From assembly GCA_003136315.1 (NCBI GenBank), contig PLDW01000428.1, positions 1 through 38,137 of the forward strand: a stretch of DNA of 38,137 nucleotides, given 5' to 3'. Shown piece by piece: positions 9,865 through 19,015 of this stretch. The position numbers and the translations under genes are program-made. The number at the start of each line of letters is the position of its first letter. Position 1 is the first letter of the stretch. Under the pieces are notes generated by a model that was not told the DNA's origin, did no database searches, and was given only the letters and a program-made list of their open reading frames with translations. Source of the DNA: Gemmataceae bacterium (GTDB taxonomy: Bacteria > Planctomycetota > Planctomycetia > Gemmatales > Gemmataceae).

Positions 9865-9927
9865 CTTCGCTTCCTTTCCAAAATAAGTGACGCCTATCTG
9901 AGCGGTCATTGAGCTTGTCCTTTGCTC

Positions 9928-10947
9928 TTACTTCTCGCCCGGTTTTTCAAGATGCCCACCGAACTGGAACCGCATCGCCGAGAGCAATTTGTCCTGAAAA
10001 TCCGCAGCGCCGCGTGAACTAAAACGCTCGTACAGCGCCGTCGAAAGTACTGGCACTGGCACTGCCTCATCGATCGCGGCTTTGATTGTCCAGCGCCCCT
10101 CTCCCGAGTCTGAGACCCGGCCCGCGAATTTCGCAAGCGCGGGATCCTGCACCAGGGATGCAGCGGTCAAGTCCAGCAACCACGAGGCGATCACGCTGCC
10201 GCGCCGCCATACCTCGCTGATGTCGCGCAGATTAAGATCATACTGGTAGAGTTCGGGCTCGCGCAATGGCGTCGTCTCGGCATCGATCGCATGCTGCTCC
10301 TTGCCGATGTTGGCGTTGCGCAAGACGGCCATCCCCTCGGCATAAGCGGCCATCAGGCCATATTCGATGCCGTTGTGCACCATTTTCACAAAGTGACCGG
10401 CGCCTGGTGGCCCACAGTGCAGATAGCCCTGTTCGGCGGTCCCGTCGATATTCTCACGCCCTGACGTCCGCTCTATGTCGCCCACTCCAGGCGCCAGGGT
10501 CGAAAAGATCGGATCGAGGCGCTGCACCGCACGGTCCGGACCACCGATCATCATGCAGTAGCCGCGTTCCAATCCCCAAACGCCGCCGCTGGTGCCCACA
10601 TCCACGTAATGAATCCCTTGAGGCCCAAGTTCCTTCGCGCGCCGAATGTCGTCCACGTAGTAGGAATTGCCTCCGTCAATGAGAATGTCCCCTTCCTCAA
10701 GGTAGGGCAGGAGGTCTGAGATCGTTTTGTCCACGACCGCGGCCGGGACCATCAGCCAGACTGCACGCGGCTTGGCGAGCTTCTTCACCATGTCCGCGAG
10801 CGACGACGCACCGACCGCTTTCTCCTCAGTCAATTCCTTGACTGCTTTCGGCGACATATCGAAGACCACACACTGATGACCTCCGTTCAGCAGTCGCCGC
10901 ACCATGTTGGCGCCCATTCGGCCGAGTCCGATCATTCCCAGTTGCAT
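9928..10947 (-). CDS. gnd: 6-phosphogluconate dehydrogenase, decarboxylating (short form)
   Basis: The enzyme converts 6-phosphogluconate to ribulose-5-phosphate and CO2 with reduction of NAD(P). At 339 residues it is the short (YqeC/GntZ-like) form, not the ~470-residue E. coli type. Visible motifs are the nucleotide-binding [15 protein letters not shown] at the N-terminus, [18 protein letters not shown], and [14 protein letters not shown] with the catalytic Lys and Asn. ATG 10947 has GGAG 7 nt upstream; an in-frame ATG at 10959 has none. Short forms often use NAD, but the cofactor cannot be decided here. It follows a dead phosphatase gene and precedes ndh. A 31-codon remnant of a second gnd lies at 22403-22497, next to zwf. 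Confidence 0.95.
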   Translation of the reverse strand: MQLGMIGLGRMGANMVRRLLNGGHQCVVFDMSPKAVKELTEEKAVGASSLADMVKKLAKPRAVWLMVPAAVVDKTISDLLPYLEEGDILIDGGNSYYVDDIRRAKELGPQGIHYVDVGTSGGVWGLERGYCMMIGGPDRAVQRLDPIFSTLAPGVGDIERTSGRENIDGTAEQGYLHCGPPGAGHFVKMVHNGIEYGLMAAYAEGMAVLRNANIGKEQHAIDAETTPLREPELYQYDLNLRDISEVWRRGSVIASWLLDLTAASLVQDPALAKFAGRVSDSGEGRWTIKAAIDEAVPVPVLSTALYERFSSRGAADFQDKLLSAMRFQFGGHLEKPGEK

Positions 10948-11010
10948 AAGTGTCTCCATTGTCAGAATATAATTCAGGCGATCGATCCACGTTGTTCTAC
11001 AGGCGAAAAC

Positions 11011-11532
11011 TCACTTATTCGAGGCGGTCGTGTTCAAAGCCGAGGATGCGACGCACGCGGGATCGCAGAAGAAAAACCGCCCACCCTCTGGCGGCAGCCC
11101 AAGCCAGCGCGCCGCGATCATTCGGATAATGTGGCCGCTGGAAAACGCCAGCACATAGCCTGCATAACCCCGCACCCGCGCGAGAAAGCAGTCCTCTCGC
11201 ATCGCGACATTTTCCGGCGATTCACCATTGGGGCAACCCTCGCGAAAGAGCTTCCAATCGGCGACCCCTCCAGGATTTCGCTCGTCGTCTTGCCATCGCA
11301 GCGGCCCTACTCCCACTCCAGCAAATCGCGATCGACGTCCGCGACGACCCCGGAACCGGTCAACTTCCAGGTCTCCAAAGCCCGCTGCAAAGGGCTCGTG
11401 AAACGGCCGAATCCGCTCCAACCTCCGAGCCTTCTCCACGCCGCGTCCATTGAGCGGCAGCTCGCTTCTTCCCCCGTGCCGGTGGGACTCGCTCCAAGCC
11501 CTGTCTCCATGCCGCGCGAGAAACCCCCTCGG
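11011..11532 (-). pseudogene. Broken histidine phosphatase (GpmB-like)
   Basis: Three pieces in two frames add up to a phosphoglycerate-mutase-like phosphatase. The first (from about 11523) reads FLARHGDRAWSESHRHGG and carries the RHG motif. The frame then shifts: [16 protein letters not shown] and DVDRDLLEWE are read in another frame (about 11307-11420). The first frame resumes with DWKLFREGCPNGESP and ends with VLAFSSGHIIRMIAARWLG, which carries the second catalytic His. At least two frameshifts are needed, so no full-length product is possible. The intact relative at 24757-25353 shows the same order of motifs. It sits between tal and gnd, in the place where a functional gene would belong to the operon. 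Confidence 0.85.
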
Positions 11533-11545
11533 CTAAGCGGATGAC

Positions 11546-11633
11546 ATCATTACTATTCTCCATCGACCCCCCATACACACATACTATAACTTGTGTGACA
11601 AAGACAATCTATCATCATATCTTGCCAGGCAAG
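11546..11633 (-). promoter_or_regulatory. AT-rich spacer with two small palindromes, possible promoter
   Basis: About 90 bp between tal and the dead phosphatase are much richer in AT than the surroundings. They contain CACACA and TGTGTG (11576-11581 and 11592-11597) around a 10-nt spacer, and cttgcc-a-ggcaag (11621-11633) just past the tal stop. On the minus strand TATAGT resembles a -10 box, with TTGTC-type sequences upstream, though the spacing is not ideal. This could be a terminator for tal, a promoter for the gnd-ndh-amylase-glgP run, or both. The call rests on composition only. Confidence 0.25.
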
Positions 11634-11635
11634 TT

Positions 11636-12610
11636 TCAGCTTGCCATCTTCTGGTTCACTCGAGCCTGGGCATACTGCTCCAGCTTGCGCGCGTCGGCGT
11701 AGAACTTCCGAATTCCCTCGGCCAGTTTCTCCGTCCCCATGGCGTCTTCGTTGTGCATCCAGCGAAATGTCTTCTCATCTAGATGGATTCTCTCGGCGGC
11801 GGATGTCTTGGCGGCCTCCACGCTCAGGCTTTGGGGAACCGAACCCTCGGTCTTTTCCAATTGCTCCAGCAGCTCGGGACTGATGGTCAAGAGGTCACAC
11901 CCGGCGAGGCGAACGATCTGGTCCACCTTGCGGAAGCTCGCGCCCATGACTTGCGTCTTGTAATCGAACTTCTTGAAGTAGTCGTAAATCCGTCTGACGG
12001 ATGCGACACCGGGATCTTCGTCGGCGGGGATGTCCTTGACCCCGCGCTCCTTACGATACCAGTCATAGATCCGTCCGACGAAGGGCGAGATGAGCGTCAC
12101 GCCGGCCTCGGCGCAGGCAACCGCCTGGGCGAAGCTGAAAAGTAGCGTCATGTTGCAGTGAATTCCTTCGCGCTCCAGTTGCTCCGCAGCTCGGATTCCT
12201 TCCCAGGTGCTGGCGATCTTGATGAGGATGCGCTCGCGGCCGATCCCAGCTTTCTGGTACAGCTCGATGAGGCGCCGAGCCTTGGCGAGAGTTCCCTCAG
12301 TATCAAAACTGAGCCCGGCATCCACCTCGGTGGAAACGCGGCCGGGGACGATCTTGAGAATTTCGCAGCCGAAGTCGGTGAAGAGTTTGTCCATGAATGC
12401 GATGCTGCGATCGGCCTGGGTCTTGCCGGCGCGGACAGCAAAGTTGAGCGCATCGTCCACCAGTTTCTGGTACTGCGGCTTCTGTGCAGCTTGCAGAAGC
12501 AGGGACGGGTTGGTCGTCGCGTCTTGCGGTTTGTGCGCTGCGATGGCTTCGATGTCGCCCGTGTCGGCGACCACTGTCGTCCAGCGTTTCAGCGATTCGA
12601 GAAGATTCAT
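11636..12610 (-). CDS. tal: Transaldolase
   Basis: Transaldolase moves a dihydroxyacetone unit between sugar phosphates in the non-oxidative pentose-phosphate pathway. The 324-residue length matches the TalB-like type. [10 protein letters not shown] (about 30-39) and [15 protein letters not shown] are diagnostic; Lys131 in the latter is the Schiff-base residue. [12 protein letters not shown] and the later SFRK segment are also conserved. The start at 12610 has only a weak AAGG site. The gene follows pgi after 45 bp on the same strand, so both are probably co-transcribed. Together with tkt (16498-18561) it would recycle pentoses to fructose-6-phosphate and glyceraldehyde-3-phosphate. Confidence 0.96.
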   Translation of the reverse strand: MNLLESLKRWTTVVADTGDIEAIAAHKPQDATTNPSLLLQAAQKPQYQKLVDDALNFAVRAGKTQADRSIAFMDKLFTDFGCEILKIVPGRVSTEVDAGLSFDTEGTLAKARRLIELYQKAGIGRERILIKIASTWEGIRAAEQLEREGIHCNMTLLFSFAQAVACAEAGVTLISPFVGRIYDWYRKERGVKDIPADEDPGVASVRRIYDYFKKFDYKTQVMGASFRKVDQIVRLAGCDLLTISPELLEQLEKTEGSVPQSLSVEAAKTSAAERIHLDEKTFRWMHNEDAMGTEKLAEGIRKFYADARKLEQYAQARVNQKMAS

Positions 12611-12655
12611 TCTGTTGCCTTGTTATTGGACGCGTGGTTGGTAATGGGAATAGGG

Positions 12656-14230
12656 TCAGATTTTGCAATAGATCATTGCACTGGGGACGTCGCTTTTGTC
12701 GGAACGGGCTCGGCCATTGGCTGCCAAGTGCTCCAAAAGCAAGCAGACAGTTTCGGATTCATCGGGCACGCCGAGGCCCGACGCGATTTGTTCAGCTGTT
12801 TTCGGCGATTTCGAAAGGCTAGACAGCACCTTTCTTTGCAGAAGCAAAATCGATGCCGCGGCTTTTTTGCCGGCCTCAACCCCTGGCTGGTGATAGGCGT
12901 TGATGCCGATCAAGCTTCCGTACAGACCCACGGCTCGCTCGAAGAGAGCGATTAATCCGCCGACAGTTCGGGCATCAACGCGCGAAATCGTGATGGTCGT
13001 GGATTCGCGCTCACTTTCGAACAGGGCTGCTCTGGTGCCGAGCAGAAGGCCATGCAGGTAGTCACCGGCCGTGACGCCAGGCTCTACCTCCTGAGCGGAT
13101 CCACCAGACTCCAGTACGCGAATGAAGGTGACGAAGAAATTGTTCACGCCGTCACGAAGCTGCTGTACGTAGGCATGCTGGTCGGTGGTGCCTTTGTTGC
13201 CGTACACCGCAATCCCTTGTTCGACGCGTTCGCCTTTCAGGTTAAGCCGTTTGCCCAGCGACTCCATGACGAGCTGTTGCAGGTAACGGCTGAACAGCAA
13301 CAATCGATCTTTGTAGGGGAGGACAACCATGTCCTTCTTCCCCTTGCCGCCGGTTGCGCTGTACCACATCAAAGCCATGAGGGCTGCGGGATTGCCGTGC
13401 ATGTCGTGGCCGCGCGTGGCCGCGTCGCATGCAGCAGCGCCGGCCAGCAAGTTGTCGATGTCCAGACCTTGGAGCGCTGCGGGCAGAAGGCCGACAGCCG
13501 ACATCACGCTGGTCCGGCCGCCAATCCAGTCGAACATGGGGAAGCGGGCAAGCCAATCATGAGACTTGGCGGTCTTATCCAACTGCGAACCGGGCATGGT
13601 GATTGCCACAGCGCGCTTCGAGAAATCCAGTTTCGCTTTGCGAAAGGCCTGATCCACGAGCATCATCGCATTGCGCGGTTCCGGAGTGCCACCGCTCTTG
13701 GACGTGACGATGCAAAGCGTCTCGTTAAGCCGTCCCACCAGCCCCGCAAGGGTGCGGGCAATTCCATCGGGATCGGTGTTGTCGATGAAATGGACACGCA
13801 TCGGGTCGTTTCCCGGATTGCCGAGAGCGTCGGCTACGAACATCGGGCCGAGGGCCGACCCGCCGATGCCGATGCAAAGCAGGTGTGTGAACCGCGATGC
13901 TTCAGATGTCCGGATAGAGCCCTCATGCACGGCGCGGGCAAACCGTTTGATTTCCTCGATCGTGCTACGGATCTCGGCCGCGATCGACGGCAACGGCGCC
14001 AGGTCCGGTGCACGGAGCCAGTAGTGCCCCACCATGCGTTTCTCGTCGGGATTGGCGATGTCCCCTCGTTCGAGGGCGTCCATTGATTCGAACGCGAGCT
14101 GCATGGGGGCGGCCATCCGTTCCAGAAACCCATCTTCGAATCGCATCCGGCTGACATCCAACGTCATTTCCAGGGGGGGAATCCGGCACAGGTGTTGTTG
14201 AAATCGCTTCCATTGAATACTTGCGCTCAT
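12656..14230 (-). CDS. pgi: Glucose-6-phosphate isomerase
   Basis: The enzyme interconverts glucose-6-phosphate and fructose-6-phosphate. The 524-residue protein has two SIS-type sugar-phosphate domains: [15 protein letters not shown] and [15 protein letters not shown] in the first, and [18 protein letters not shown] with the ring-opening His in the second. [12 protein letters not shown] near the C-terminus carries the conserved Lys. After this the chain continues for about 60 residues with a winged-helix-like segment ([19 protein letters not shown]). Such an extension occurs in some bacterial Pgi proteins and has no known function that I can assign. The start at 14230 has GAGGAGG closely upstream. 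A fragment of rpiA ends 36 bp upstream on the same strand. Confidence 0.95.
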   Translation of the reverse strand: MSASIQWKRFQQHLCRIPPLEMTLDVSRMRFEDGFLERMAAPMQLAFESMDALERGDIANPDEKRMVGHYWLRAPDLAPLPSIAAEIRSTIEEIKRFARAVHEGSIRTSEASRFTHLLCIGIGGSALGPMFVADALGNPGNDPMRVHFIDNTDPDGIARTLAGLVGRLNETLCIVTSKSGGTPEPRNAMMLVDQAFRKAKLDFSKRAVAITMPGSQLDKTAKSHDWLARFPMFDWIGGRTSVMSAVGLLPAALQGLDIDNLLAGAAACDAATRGHDMHGNPAALMALMWYSATGGKGKKDMVVLPYKDRLLLFSRYLQQLVMESLGKRLNLKGERVEQGIAVYGNKGTTDQHAYVQQLRDGVNNFFVTFIRVLESGGSAQEVEPGVTAGDYLHGLLLGTRAALFESERESTTITISRVDARTVGGLIALFERAVGLYGSLIGINAYHQPGVEAGKKAAASILLLQRKVLSSLSKSPKTAEQIASGLGVPDESETVCLLLEHLAANGRARSDKSDVPSAMIYCKI

Positions 14231-14266
14231 TGCTCCTCCTCAAATTCTCATGGCGATTCATTGGTC

Positions 14267-14416
14267 TTATTTACTACACTCTCTCCCCTCGACCATTTGG
14301 AGATCGTAGCCTTTACCTATTAACACGGTCTCCGCCATACCCAGAAACAACCCTGTCCCCACGACGCCGGAAATCGCACGGATGTCCACTCCCAAGTGTT
14401 TCCCATCCAGAATCGG
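14267..14416 (-). pseudogene. rpiA: rpiA fragment (ribose-5-phosphate isomerase A, C-terminal end)
   Basis: Only the last ~50 codons remain. They read ILDGKHLGVDIRAISGVVG, then TGLFLGMAETVLIG, which matches the C-terminal signature of RpiA (ILD...IPGVVxTGLFLGMA). The usual ~170 upstream residues, including the active site, are absent. In frame directly upstream is a piece that matches EgtD instead. The fragment lies just before pgi, so an rpiA-pgi-tal operon probably existed. No other ribose-5-phosphate isomerase and no ribulose-5-phosphate epimerase is in the window. Confidence 0.7.
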
Positions 14417-14530
14417 GTCGATCCGGTCGATGCGATTAAGAACCCGATTATCGAGGGACCTGAGCTCGAAACATCCCAGGTCGAAGTTGCCATTCAGTTC
14501 GTGGTTGATGCGGGCCAGCACCTCGGCCTC
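14417..14530 (-). pseudogene. egtD fragment fused to the rpiA remnant
   Basis: The ~38 codons read EAEVLARINHELNGNFDLG followed by CFELRSLDNRVLNRID. They align with ILVRINRELGADFDIKQF and HRAFYNAAQGRIEM of the intact EgtD at 34704-35720. No other part of EgtD is present. The homology begins at 14530, exactly where the ~200-bp repeat (14530-14729) ends, and passes in frame into the rpiA fragment. This is a chimeric remnant created by deletion or recombination. The alignment is short, so the assignment of the last ten residues to EgtD or RpiA is uncertain. Confidence 0.6.
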
Positions 14531-14729
14531 CGGACATCTGCCCTGAGTTGCTCCCATGTTCCTGAATGCCGTTTGACTGCAGACCGCACACGGAATTGAA
14601 AAAACTCCGTACATCCCTTCATGATGACGGGGTTCTTCACCTGCCCGGGTTGGCCCACAGCCCGTCCCTGCGCTGCTGAAGGTCGGCCAGGAAGGCGTTC
14701 CAGGCAGCAGGGGAACGTGAGGCCCCGTG
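14530..14729 (+). repeat. ~200-bp direct repeat, copy A
   Basis: This stretch matches 26494-26693 in the same orientation at roughly 90% by eye; the block around 14648-14716 is almost identical. On the minus strand the right half encodes AAWNAFLADLQQRRDGLWANP, the end of an unrecognised protein, and the left half is non-coding. Matching stops abruptly at both ends. At the left the sequence becomes the egtD fragment; at the right it continues the 14637-15005 frame, whereas copy B switches to a CHAT-protein fragment. No terminal inverted repeats are evident. Confidence 0.8.
14564..14610 (+). repeat. Dispersed ~48-bp motif, copy 1
   Basis: It starts GAATGCCGTTTG and ends AAAAAACTCCGT. It differs from copy 2 (26529-26575) at only two positions by eye. 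It shares the first half and the A-rich second half with copies at 22667-22716 and, on the other strand, 32617-32665. It lies inside the left half of the 200-bp repeat. Confidence 0.6.
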
Positions 14730-15005
14730 ACACTCAGGTCGGATCGGCTCCTCGGAACTGACAAGCACCTCGAACTGGCCACCCTTGACGATCTTGCCCA
14801 GGCGTAACACGATCCACAAATGCTGATTCTCGGGGTCGATGCGGACGACTCCTCCCGGCCCGCAGACACATTGCCCACGGAAGGGGAAAAACCTGACAGC
14901 GGCACCCAGTGCGATCAGCAGGGTATCGACTAGATTGGCCAGCGCGGACCGTCGTCGCGCCCATTGGATCGTCCGTTCAATGACGCCGACCGGTCTGGCC
15001 ACCAC
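14637..15005 (-). pseudogene. Unrecognised protein, 5' end missing
   Basis: The frame gives about 123 residues. It includes ERTIQWARRRSALANLVDTL, a hydrophobic stretch (LLIALGAAVRFFPF), WIVLRLGKIVKGGQFEVLVS and the terminal AAWNAFLADLQQRRDGLW. I do not recognise the family. The terminal 23 residues recur at 26494-26693, so this is probably a member of a multi-copy family. The 5' side runs into a debranching-enzyme fragment in another frame at about 15011, so the true start appears to be lost. Confidence 0.4.
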
Positions 15006-15010
15006 GGGGT

Positions 15011-15181
15011 GTACGCCCCGTTGGCCCAGGCAGCGGTGCAAGGAACGCTCGCGGAGGGTCGCCAGGCGACGCGATCCCCGTTCACCTCGGCTTCGAAGCG
15101 GAAGGCCGGGTTTTCGTGGTGCAAGTCGTGGTAGTCTCGGCCGGAGAGGAAGGGGCGAACGTGGAGGCTCACCTGGCCGGG
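15011..15181 (-). pseudogene. Glycogen debranching enzyme fragment (N-terminal part)
   Basis: About 57 codons match the N-terminal glucan-binding domain of amylo-alpha-1,6-glucosidase-type debranching enzymes. The readable core is SLHVRPFLSGRDYHDLHHE, then NPAFRFEAEVNGDRVAWRP, then a degraded form of the conserved ALANGAYT. The catalytic domain is absent. It is joined in frame to the end of the ndh fragment upstream (MRSLEG then PGQVSL). It belonged to glycogen breakdown, in line with glgP in this window, but cannot be functional. The family call rests on recalled family patterns. Confidence 0.65.
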
Positions 15182-15600
15182 GCCCTCGAGAGACCTCATG
15201 GTCAGGCCCCGTTCCTGAACCCCCGCCAAGCTAAAGAACTTCGTGGAAGCCCCGAGAGCAAAGACCAGGTAGTCAAAAGGAAGCTAATGTTGCTGACGGC
15301 CTTCGCCGTGAGAAAGCGTTACCGTCCTACCACCTAGGTCGATGGACTTCACGTCGCCCAGGAAGTGACATACGCGCCGCAGTAGCTTGCGAAGGGCCCT
15401 CACGATGTCCGCGGGCGTACATTCGCCGGAGGCCACTTCATGAAGCACCGCCGTAAAGAGGAGGAACTTCTCACGACTGCGAGGTCGATTTCGATGTCCG
15501 GGTCTCGGGCCGAGAGTCTTTTCCAACCGCTGCGCCGCAGAGACGCCGGCAAAGCCACCACCCAGGATGACGATGCACCGTCGTGCATTGCTCGTGCACT
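15182..15600 (-). pseudogene. Broken second type II NADH dehydrogenase
   Basis: The N-terminal third of an NDH-2 gene survives. It starts RRCIVILGGGFAGVSAAQRL (FAD site). Two compensating frameshifts follow around DPDIEIDLAVVRS (read in another frame). The main frame then continues EKFLLFTAVLHEVASGE and RRVCHFLGDVKSIDLGG. A TAG stop interrupts it before LPFDYLVFALGASTKFFSL. Homology ends near MRSLEG, where debranching-enzyme sequence begins. It is a relative of the intact ndh at 8449-9864 but is not a recent copy; the two differ clearly. Confidence 0.8.
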
Positions 15601-15644
15601 TGGGGCGGCTTCGGAAGAGAACCACAGCAATTACCTCGCTGAGA

Positions 15645-16334
15645 TCATGAGCAGGCCTTGGCGAGTGTAAGCGTCTTCCGATCGGACGGCTCCTCCCAGA
15701 GACGGAAACCTCCCAGAAACGCATTGGCGTTGTCGCCGGCTCGGCAACCGGGCGGCAGCTCTTTTAGGGTCTTGACATTGCCGCCGCCGAGAACTACGTC
15801 GTCGGGTTCCAGGGCGGCGGTCAACTTGGCAACCACGTCGGCGACGTGTTCCCGCCATTTCTTCTTGCCCTTTCGATCCAGTCCGCGTTTGCCGACGTAA
15901 TCCTCAAATGTGCCATCTCGATAGGGAAGATGTGCCAGCTCCATCGGCTCGACAATGCCATCGACGACCATGGCGGAGCCCAGGCCGGTGCCCAGGCCCA
16001 GGAAGAGCATCTTGCCTCCCTGGTAGCTCCCCAGGGCTTGCATGGCAGCGTCGTTGATGATCTTGACGGGACAGTTAAACGCGGCCTGAAAATCGAATCC
16101 TACCCAACCTGGGGGCAGGTTGTGAGGCTCCGCAACCGGCCGGCCGCGCATCACGAACCCTGGATAGCCGATCGATACCGCGTCATGCTGCCAGTCGCCG
16201 GCGAGTTCCAGGACTCTTGCAACCGTTTGTTCGGCAGTCAGGGTCGGACCGGAGGGAAACTTCCGCGGCTCTTCGTGCCCTGTGGCGAGAATCTTCACGC
16301 TGGTCCCGCCAACATCGACGACCAGGATATTCAT
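15645..16334 (-). CDS. ppgK: ROK-family glucokinase, probably polyphosphate glucokinase
   Basis: The 229-residue kinase would phosphorylate glucose to glucose-6-phosphate. The N-terminal phosphate-binding loop is VVDVGGTSVKIL. INDAAMQALGSYQGG holds the catalytic Asp, and LFLGLGTGLGSAMV is the second phosphate loop. The segment AHLPYRDGTFEDYVGKRGL replaces the GHxPY region of ATP-dependent ROK kinases and, with the short length, points to the polyphosphate/ATP glucokinase branch. Donor preference cannot be proven from sequence. The start at 16334 has GGGAG upstream. It follows tkt after 163 bp. It would feed glucose freed by the amylase into zwf and pgi. Confidence 0.85.
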   Translation of the reverse strand: MNILVVDVGGTSVKILATGHEEPRKFPSGPTLTAEQTVARVLELAGDWQHDAVSIGYPGFVMRGRPVAEPHNLPPGWVGFDFQAAFNCPVKIINDAAMQALGSYQGGKMLFLGLGTGLGSAMVVDGIVEPMELAHLPYRDGTFEDYVGKRGLDRKGKKKWREHVADVVAKLTAALEPDDVVLGGGNVKTLKELPPGCRAGDNANAFLGGFRLWEEPSDRKTLTLAKACS

Positions 16335-16497
16335 AGTGCGACTCCCATCTAGACGGTTCCACGCGCTGCGTATCCTTCCACCGATCGTCCCGTGTGATCG
16401 GGGAGCAAGCCACTACCTCAAGCCATTCGGTGCTCCCCTATTGGGCCGGCATCGGTCATCCGTCTAGCCAGCCGCCCGTGAACCCCGCAGTTCGCAG

Positions 16498-18561
16498 TTA
16501 CTGATTCCTTCTGCTCAGTTGTTCCATCGCCGCAGCCAATACCCGGCTCGGCTCAAAGCCAAACTTCCTTTGCAATTCCTTGAGTGGCGCCGAAGCGCCG
16601 AATGTCTTCATTCCGATCACTTGACCAGACTCACCGACGTAGCGATCCCAACCAAGGATTGAACCTTGCTCCACAGCAACACGAGCCCTCACTCCAGGGA
16701 GCAGCACACTCTCGCGGTACTCGCGCGACTGGTGCTCGAATAGGTCCCACGAAGGCATAGACACCACGCGCGAACGCACTCCCTCTACGAGGAGCCGCTC
16801 GTGTGCCCCCACGGCAAGGCTAAGCTCGCTGCCTGAAGCGATGAGGATCACCTCGGGGTTGCCGCCGGGGGGATCGCCAAGCACGTAGGCGCCCCGCGCT
16901 ACTCCGGAGGCTGGCGCATACTTGCTGCGGTCCAGGGTGGGCAACGGCTGTCGTGACAGAGCCAACACGGCCGGCTGGTGACGCAATTGCACGACATGGC
17001 GGTAGGCCTCCACCACTTCGTTGGCGTCGCCGGGCCGAAGCACTACCAGTCCGGGGATGGCACGCAGCGACAATAGCTGCTCGACAGGCTGATGCGTGGG
17101 GCCGTCCTCGCCGTCGCCCATCGCGTCGTGCGTGAAGATCAACAGTATGGGTAATTCCATGATTGCGGACAGGCGGATGGCCGGCCGGGCATAGTCGCTG
17201 AAGATAAAAAAGGTCGCGCCAAAGGGTCGCAGCTTGGACAGGGACAGCCCGTTCACGACCGCTGCCATCGCATGCTCACGGATACCGAAATGCAGGTTCT
17301 TCCCGCCAGGGTTGTCCGCCTGGAAGTCGCCGGCGCCTTCATATTTCAAAAGCGTTTTGTTCGATGGTGCGAGGTCAGCCGAGCCTCCCAGGAACCAGGG
17401 GATGTTCTGTGCAAGTACATTGAGCACCTTGCCCGAGGCCTCTCGTCCTGCGATGCCCTTCGCATCAGTCGGGAAAACCGGCAAGTTGCGGTCCCAGCCG
17501 ACTGGCAACTCGCGCCGCTGCATTTGGTCAATCTCTCTGGCCAGTTCGGGGTACTTTGCCCGATAGGAATCAAGCAGTTCCGTCCACCGGCGCCTGCTCT
17601 CCGCCCCGCGCCGACCGATACCGGCGGCAAAGTGCTCGCGTACGCCGTCCGGCACGAGGAACTTCTCCTCCTCGGGCCAGCCGTAAAAGCGTTTGCTGAG
17701 GCGGACCTCCTCCTCACCTAGCGGCTCGCCGTGGGCTTCGGAGGTGTCGTGCTTGTGCGGTGAACCATAGCCGATATGACTGTCCAGGATGAGTAGAGTT
17801 GGGCGTCCTTTCGTCTCCTGGAAAACCTTGAGAGCGTGCTCGATGCGGTCGATGTCGTTGGCGTCGCCCACCCGCATGATGTTCCAGCCGTAACCCAGGA
17901 AACGAGTTGCCACGTCTTCCGTGAAAGCCAGGCGCGTATTCCCTTCGATAGTAATGTGGTTGTTGTCGTAGACCCAGCAGAGGTTGTTCAAGCCCAGGTG
18001 GCCGGACAGGGAGGCAGCCTCGGACGCGACTCCCTCCATCAGGCAACCGTCGCCGCAGACGGCATAGATGCGGTGGTCGAAGATGTCGAATCCTGGTCGA
18101 TTATAGCGCTGAGCGAGCCACTTCTGCGCGATCGCCATGCCGACGCTCGTGGCAACCCCCTGGCCCAGTGGGCCGGTGGTCGTCTCGACCCCCGACACCC
18201 AGTGGTACTCGGGGTGCCCCGGCGCCTTGCTGTCGAGCTGGCGGAAGCGGCGGATGTCGTCAAGGGAGACTGCTGGTTGCCCGAGCCGTTCGTATTCTGC
18301 ATTCACTGCCTTGGTCCCGGTCAGGTGGAGCACGGACCAAAGGAGCATGGAGGCATGGCCGTTGGAGAGCACGAAGCGGTCGCGGTCGGGCCAGATCGGA
18401 TCCTCGGGGTCGAAGCGCAGCACTCGGTTCCAAATCGCATAGACCAGGGGCGCCAGCGCCATCGGGGTACCGGGGTGCCCGGACTTGGCCTGCTGGACGG
18501 CATCTATCGACAGGGTGCGGATGGTGTTGATCGATAATTGATCCAGTTGCTCGTTAGTCAT
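16498..18561 (-). CDS. tkt: Transketolase
   Basis: A 687-residue thiamine-diphosphate enzyme that moves two-carbon units between sugar phosphates. The N-terminal domain has KSGHPGTPMALAP and the ThDP motif beginning CGDGCLMEGVASEAASL, with the conserved Asn in YDNNHITIEG. The middle domain has FGIREHAMAAVVNGL with the catalytic Glu. The C-terminal domain holds LIASGSELSLAV. Length and motif order are those of the full bacterial enzyme. ATG 18561 has AGGGAA upstream. It is followed by the glucokinase on the same strand. With transaldolase it completes the carbon-rearranging part of the pentose-phosphate pathway. Confidence 0.97.
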   Translation of the reverse strand: MTNEQLDQLSINTIRTLSIDAVQQAKSGHPGTPMALAPLVYAIWNRVLRFDPEDPIWPDRDRFVLSNGHASMLLWSVLHLTGTKAVNAEYERLGQPAVSLDDIRRFRQLDSKAPGHPEYHWVSGVETTTGPLGQGVATSVGMAIAQKWLAQRYNRPGFDIFDHRIYAVCGDGCLMEGVASEAASLSGHLGLNNLCWVYDNNHITIEGNTRLAFTEDVATRFLGYGWNIMRVGDANDIDRIEHALKVFQETKGRPTLLILDSHIGYGSPHKHDTSEAHGEPLGEEEVRLSKRFYGWPEEEKFLVPDGVREHFAAGIGRRGAESRRRWTELLDSYRAKYPELAREIDQMQRRELPVGWDRNLPVFPTDAKGIAGREASGKVLNVLAQNIPWFLGGSADLAPSNKTLLKYEGAGDFQADNPGGKNLHFGIREHAMAAVVNGLSLSKLRPFGATFFIFSDYARPAIRLSAIMELPILLIFTHDAMGDGEDGPTHQPVEQLLSLRAIPGLVVLRPGDANEVVEAYRHVVQLRHQPAVLALSRQPLPTLDRSKYAPASGVARGAYVLGDPPGGNPEVILIASGSELSLAVGAHERLLVEGVRSRVVSMPSWDLFEHQSREYRESVLLPGVRARVAVEQGSILGWDRYVGESGQVIGMKTFGASAPLKELQRKFGFEPSRVLAAAMEQLSRRNQ

Positions 18562-18601
18562 GCGTTTCCCTTTTTCTGTTGGGGTGTAATTTGTCCCGCT
18601 T

Positions 18602-19015
18602 CTAATATGACCACTTTGCCCAGGCGGCGCAGTCGTCCTCCGACGTCAAGTGATGAGCACCAAAATCGATGACAACCCTTCCCCGTTTGGCAAATGGGAC
18701 ACCCACCAACCTGGCGGCGCGGACCTGACAAGCAAGTCCTTCTGGCCGACGGTGGACGGGAGCTGACTGACTACCGGGCCCAGGCTGCCCACTGTGGCCC
18801 CGAGTGGTCGGGAGCCCACCGGGCAGCGAGCCGAGAGTGCTCGGTATGCACTTGGAGTCCAGTGTCTCGAGGCTGGGGACGAACTGAGGCTTCTGCGACA
18901 TCGTTGACTCCTGCGTGGAGCCCGGGCGATTCGCGCTGCGGCACCAGCCGCAGCGGCGGATTGGCTTGCAACCGGCGCATCGGCCGCAGAGTGTCCACGT
19001 CGCGTGCAGGCCAGA
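18602..19015. other. Stretch without a recognisable gene
   Basis: About 410 bp separate tkt from the tautomerase gene. Several short frames are open on both strands, as expected in GC-rich DNA. One on the minus strand ends RGRVVIDFGAHHLTSEDDC, which looks protein-like but matches no family I know. Given the many gene fragments nearby, this may be another remnant. Confidence 0.3.

Noticed and set aside
13052..14086. 344-codon open frame on the plus strand
   Set aside because: It lies antisense to pgi, which has all family motifs on the minus strand; the frame matches no family.
14530..14729. Insertion sequence
   Set aside because: No transposase motif, terminal inverted repeats or target duplication could be seen at either copy.
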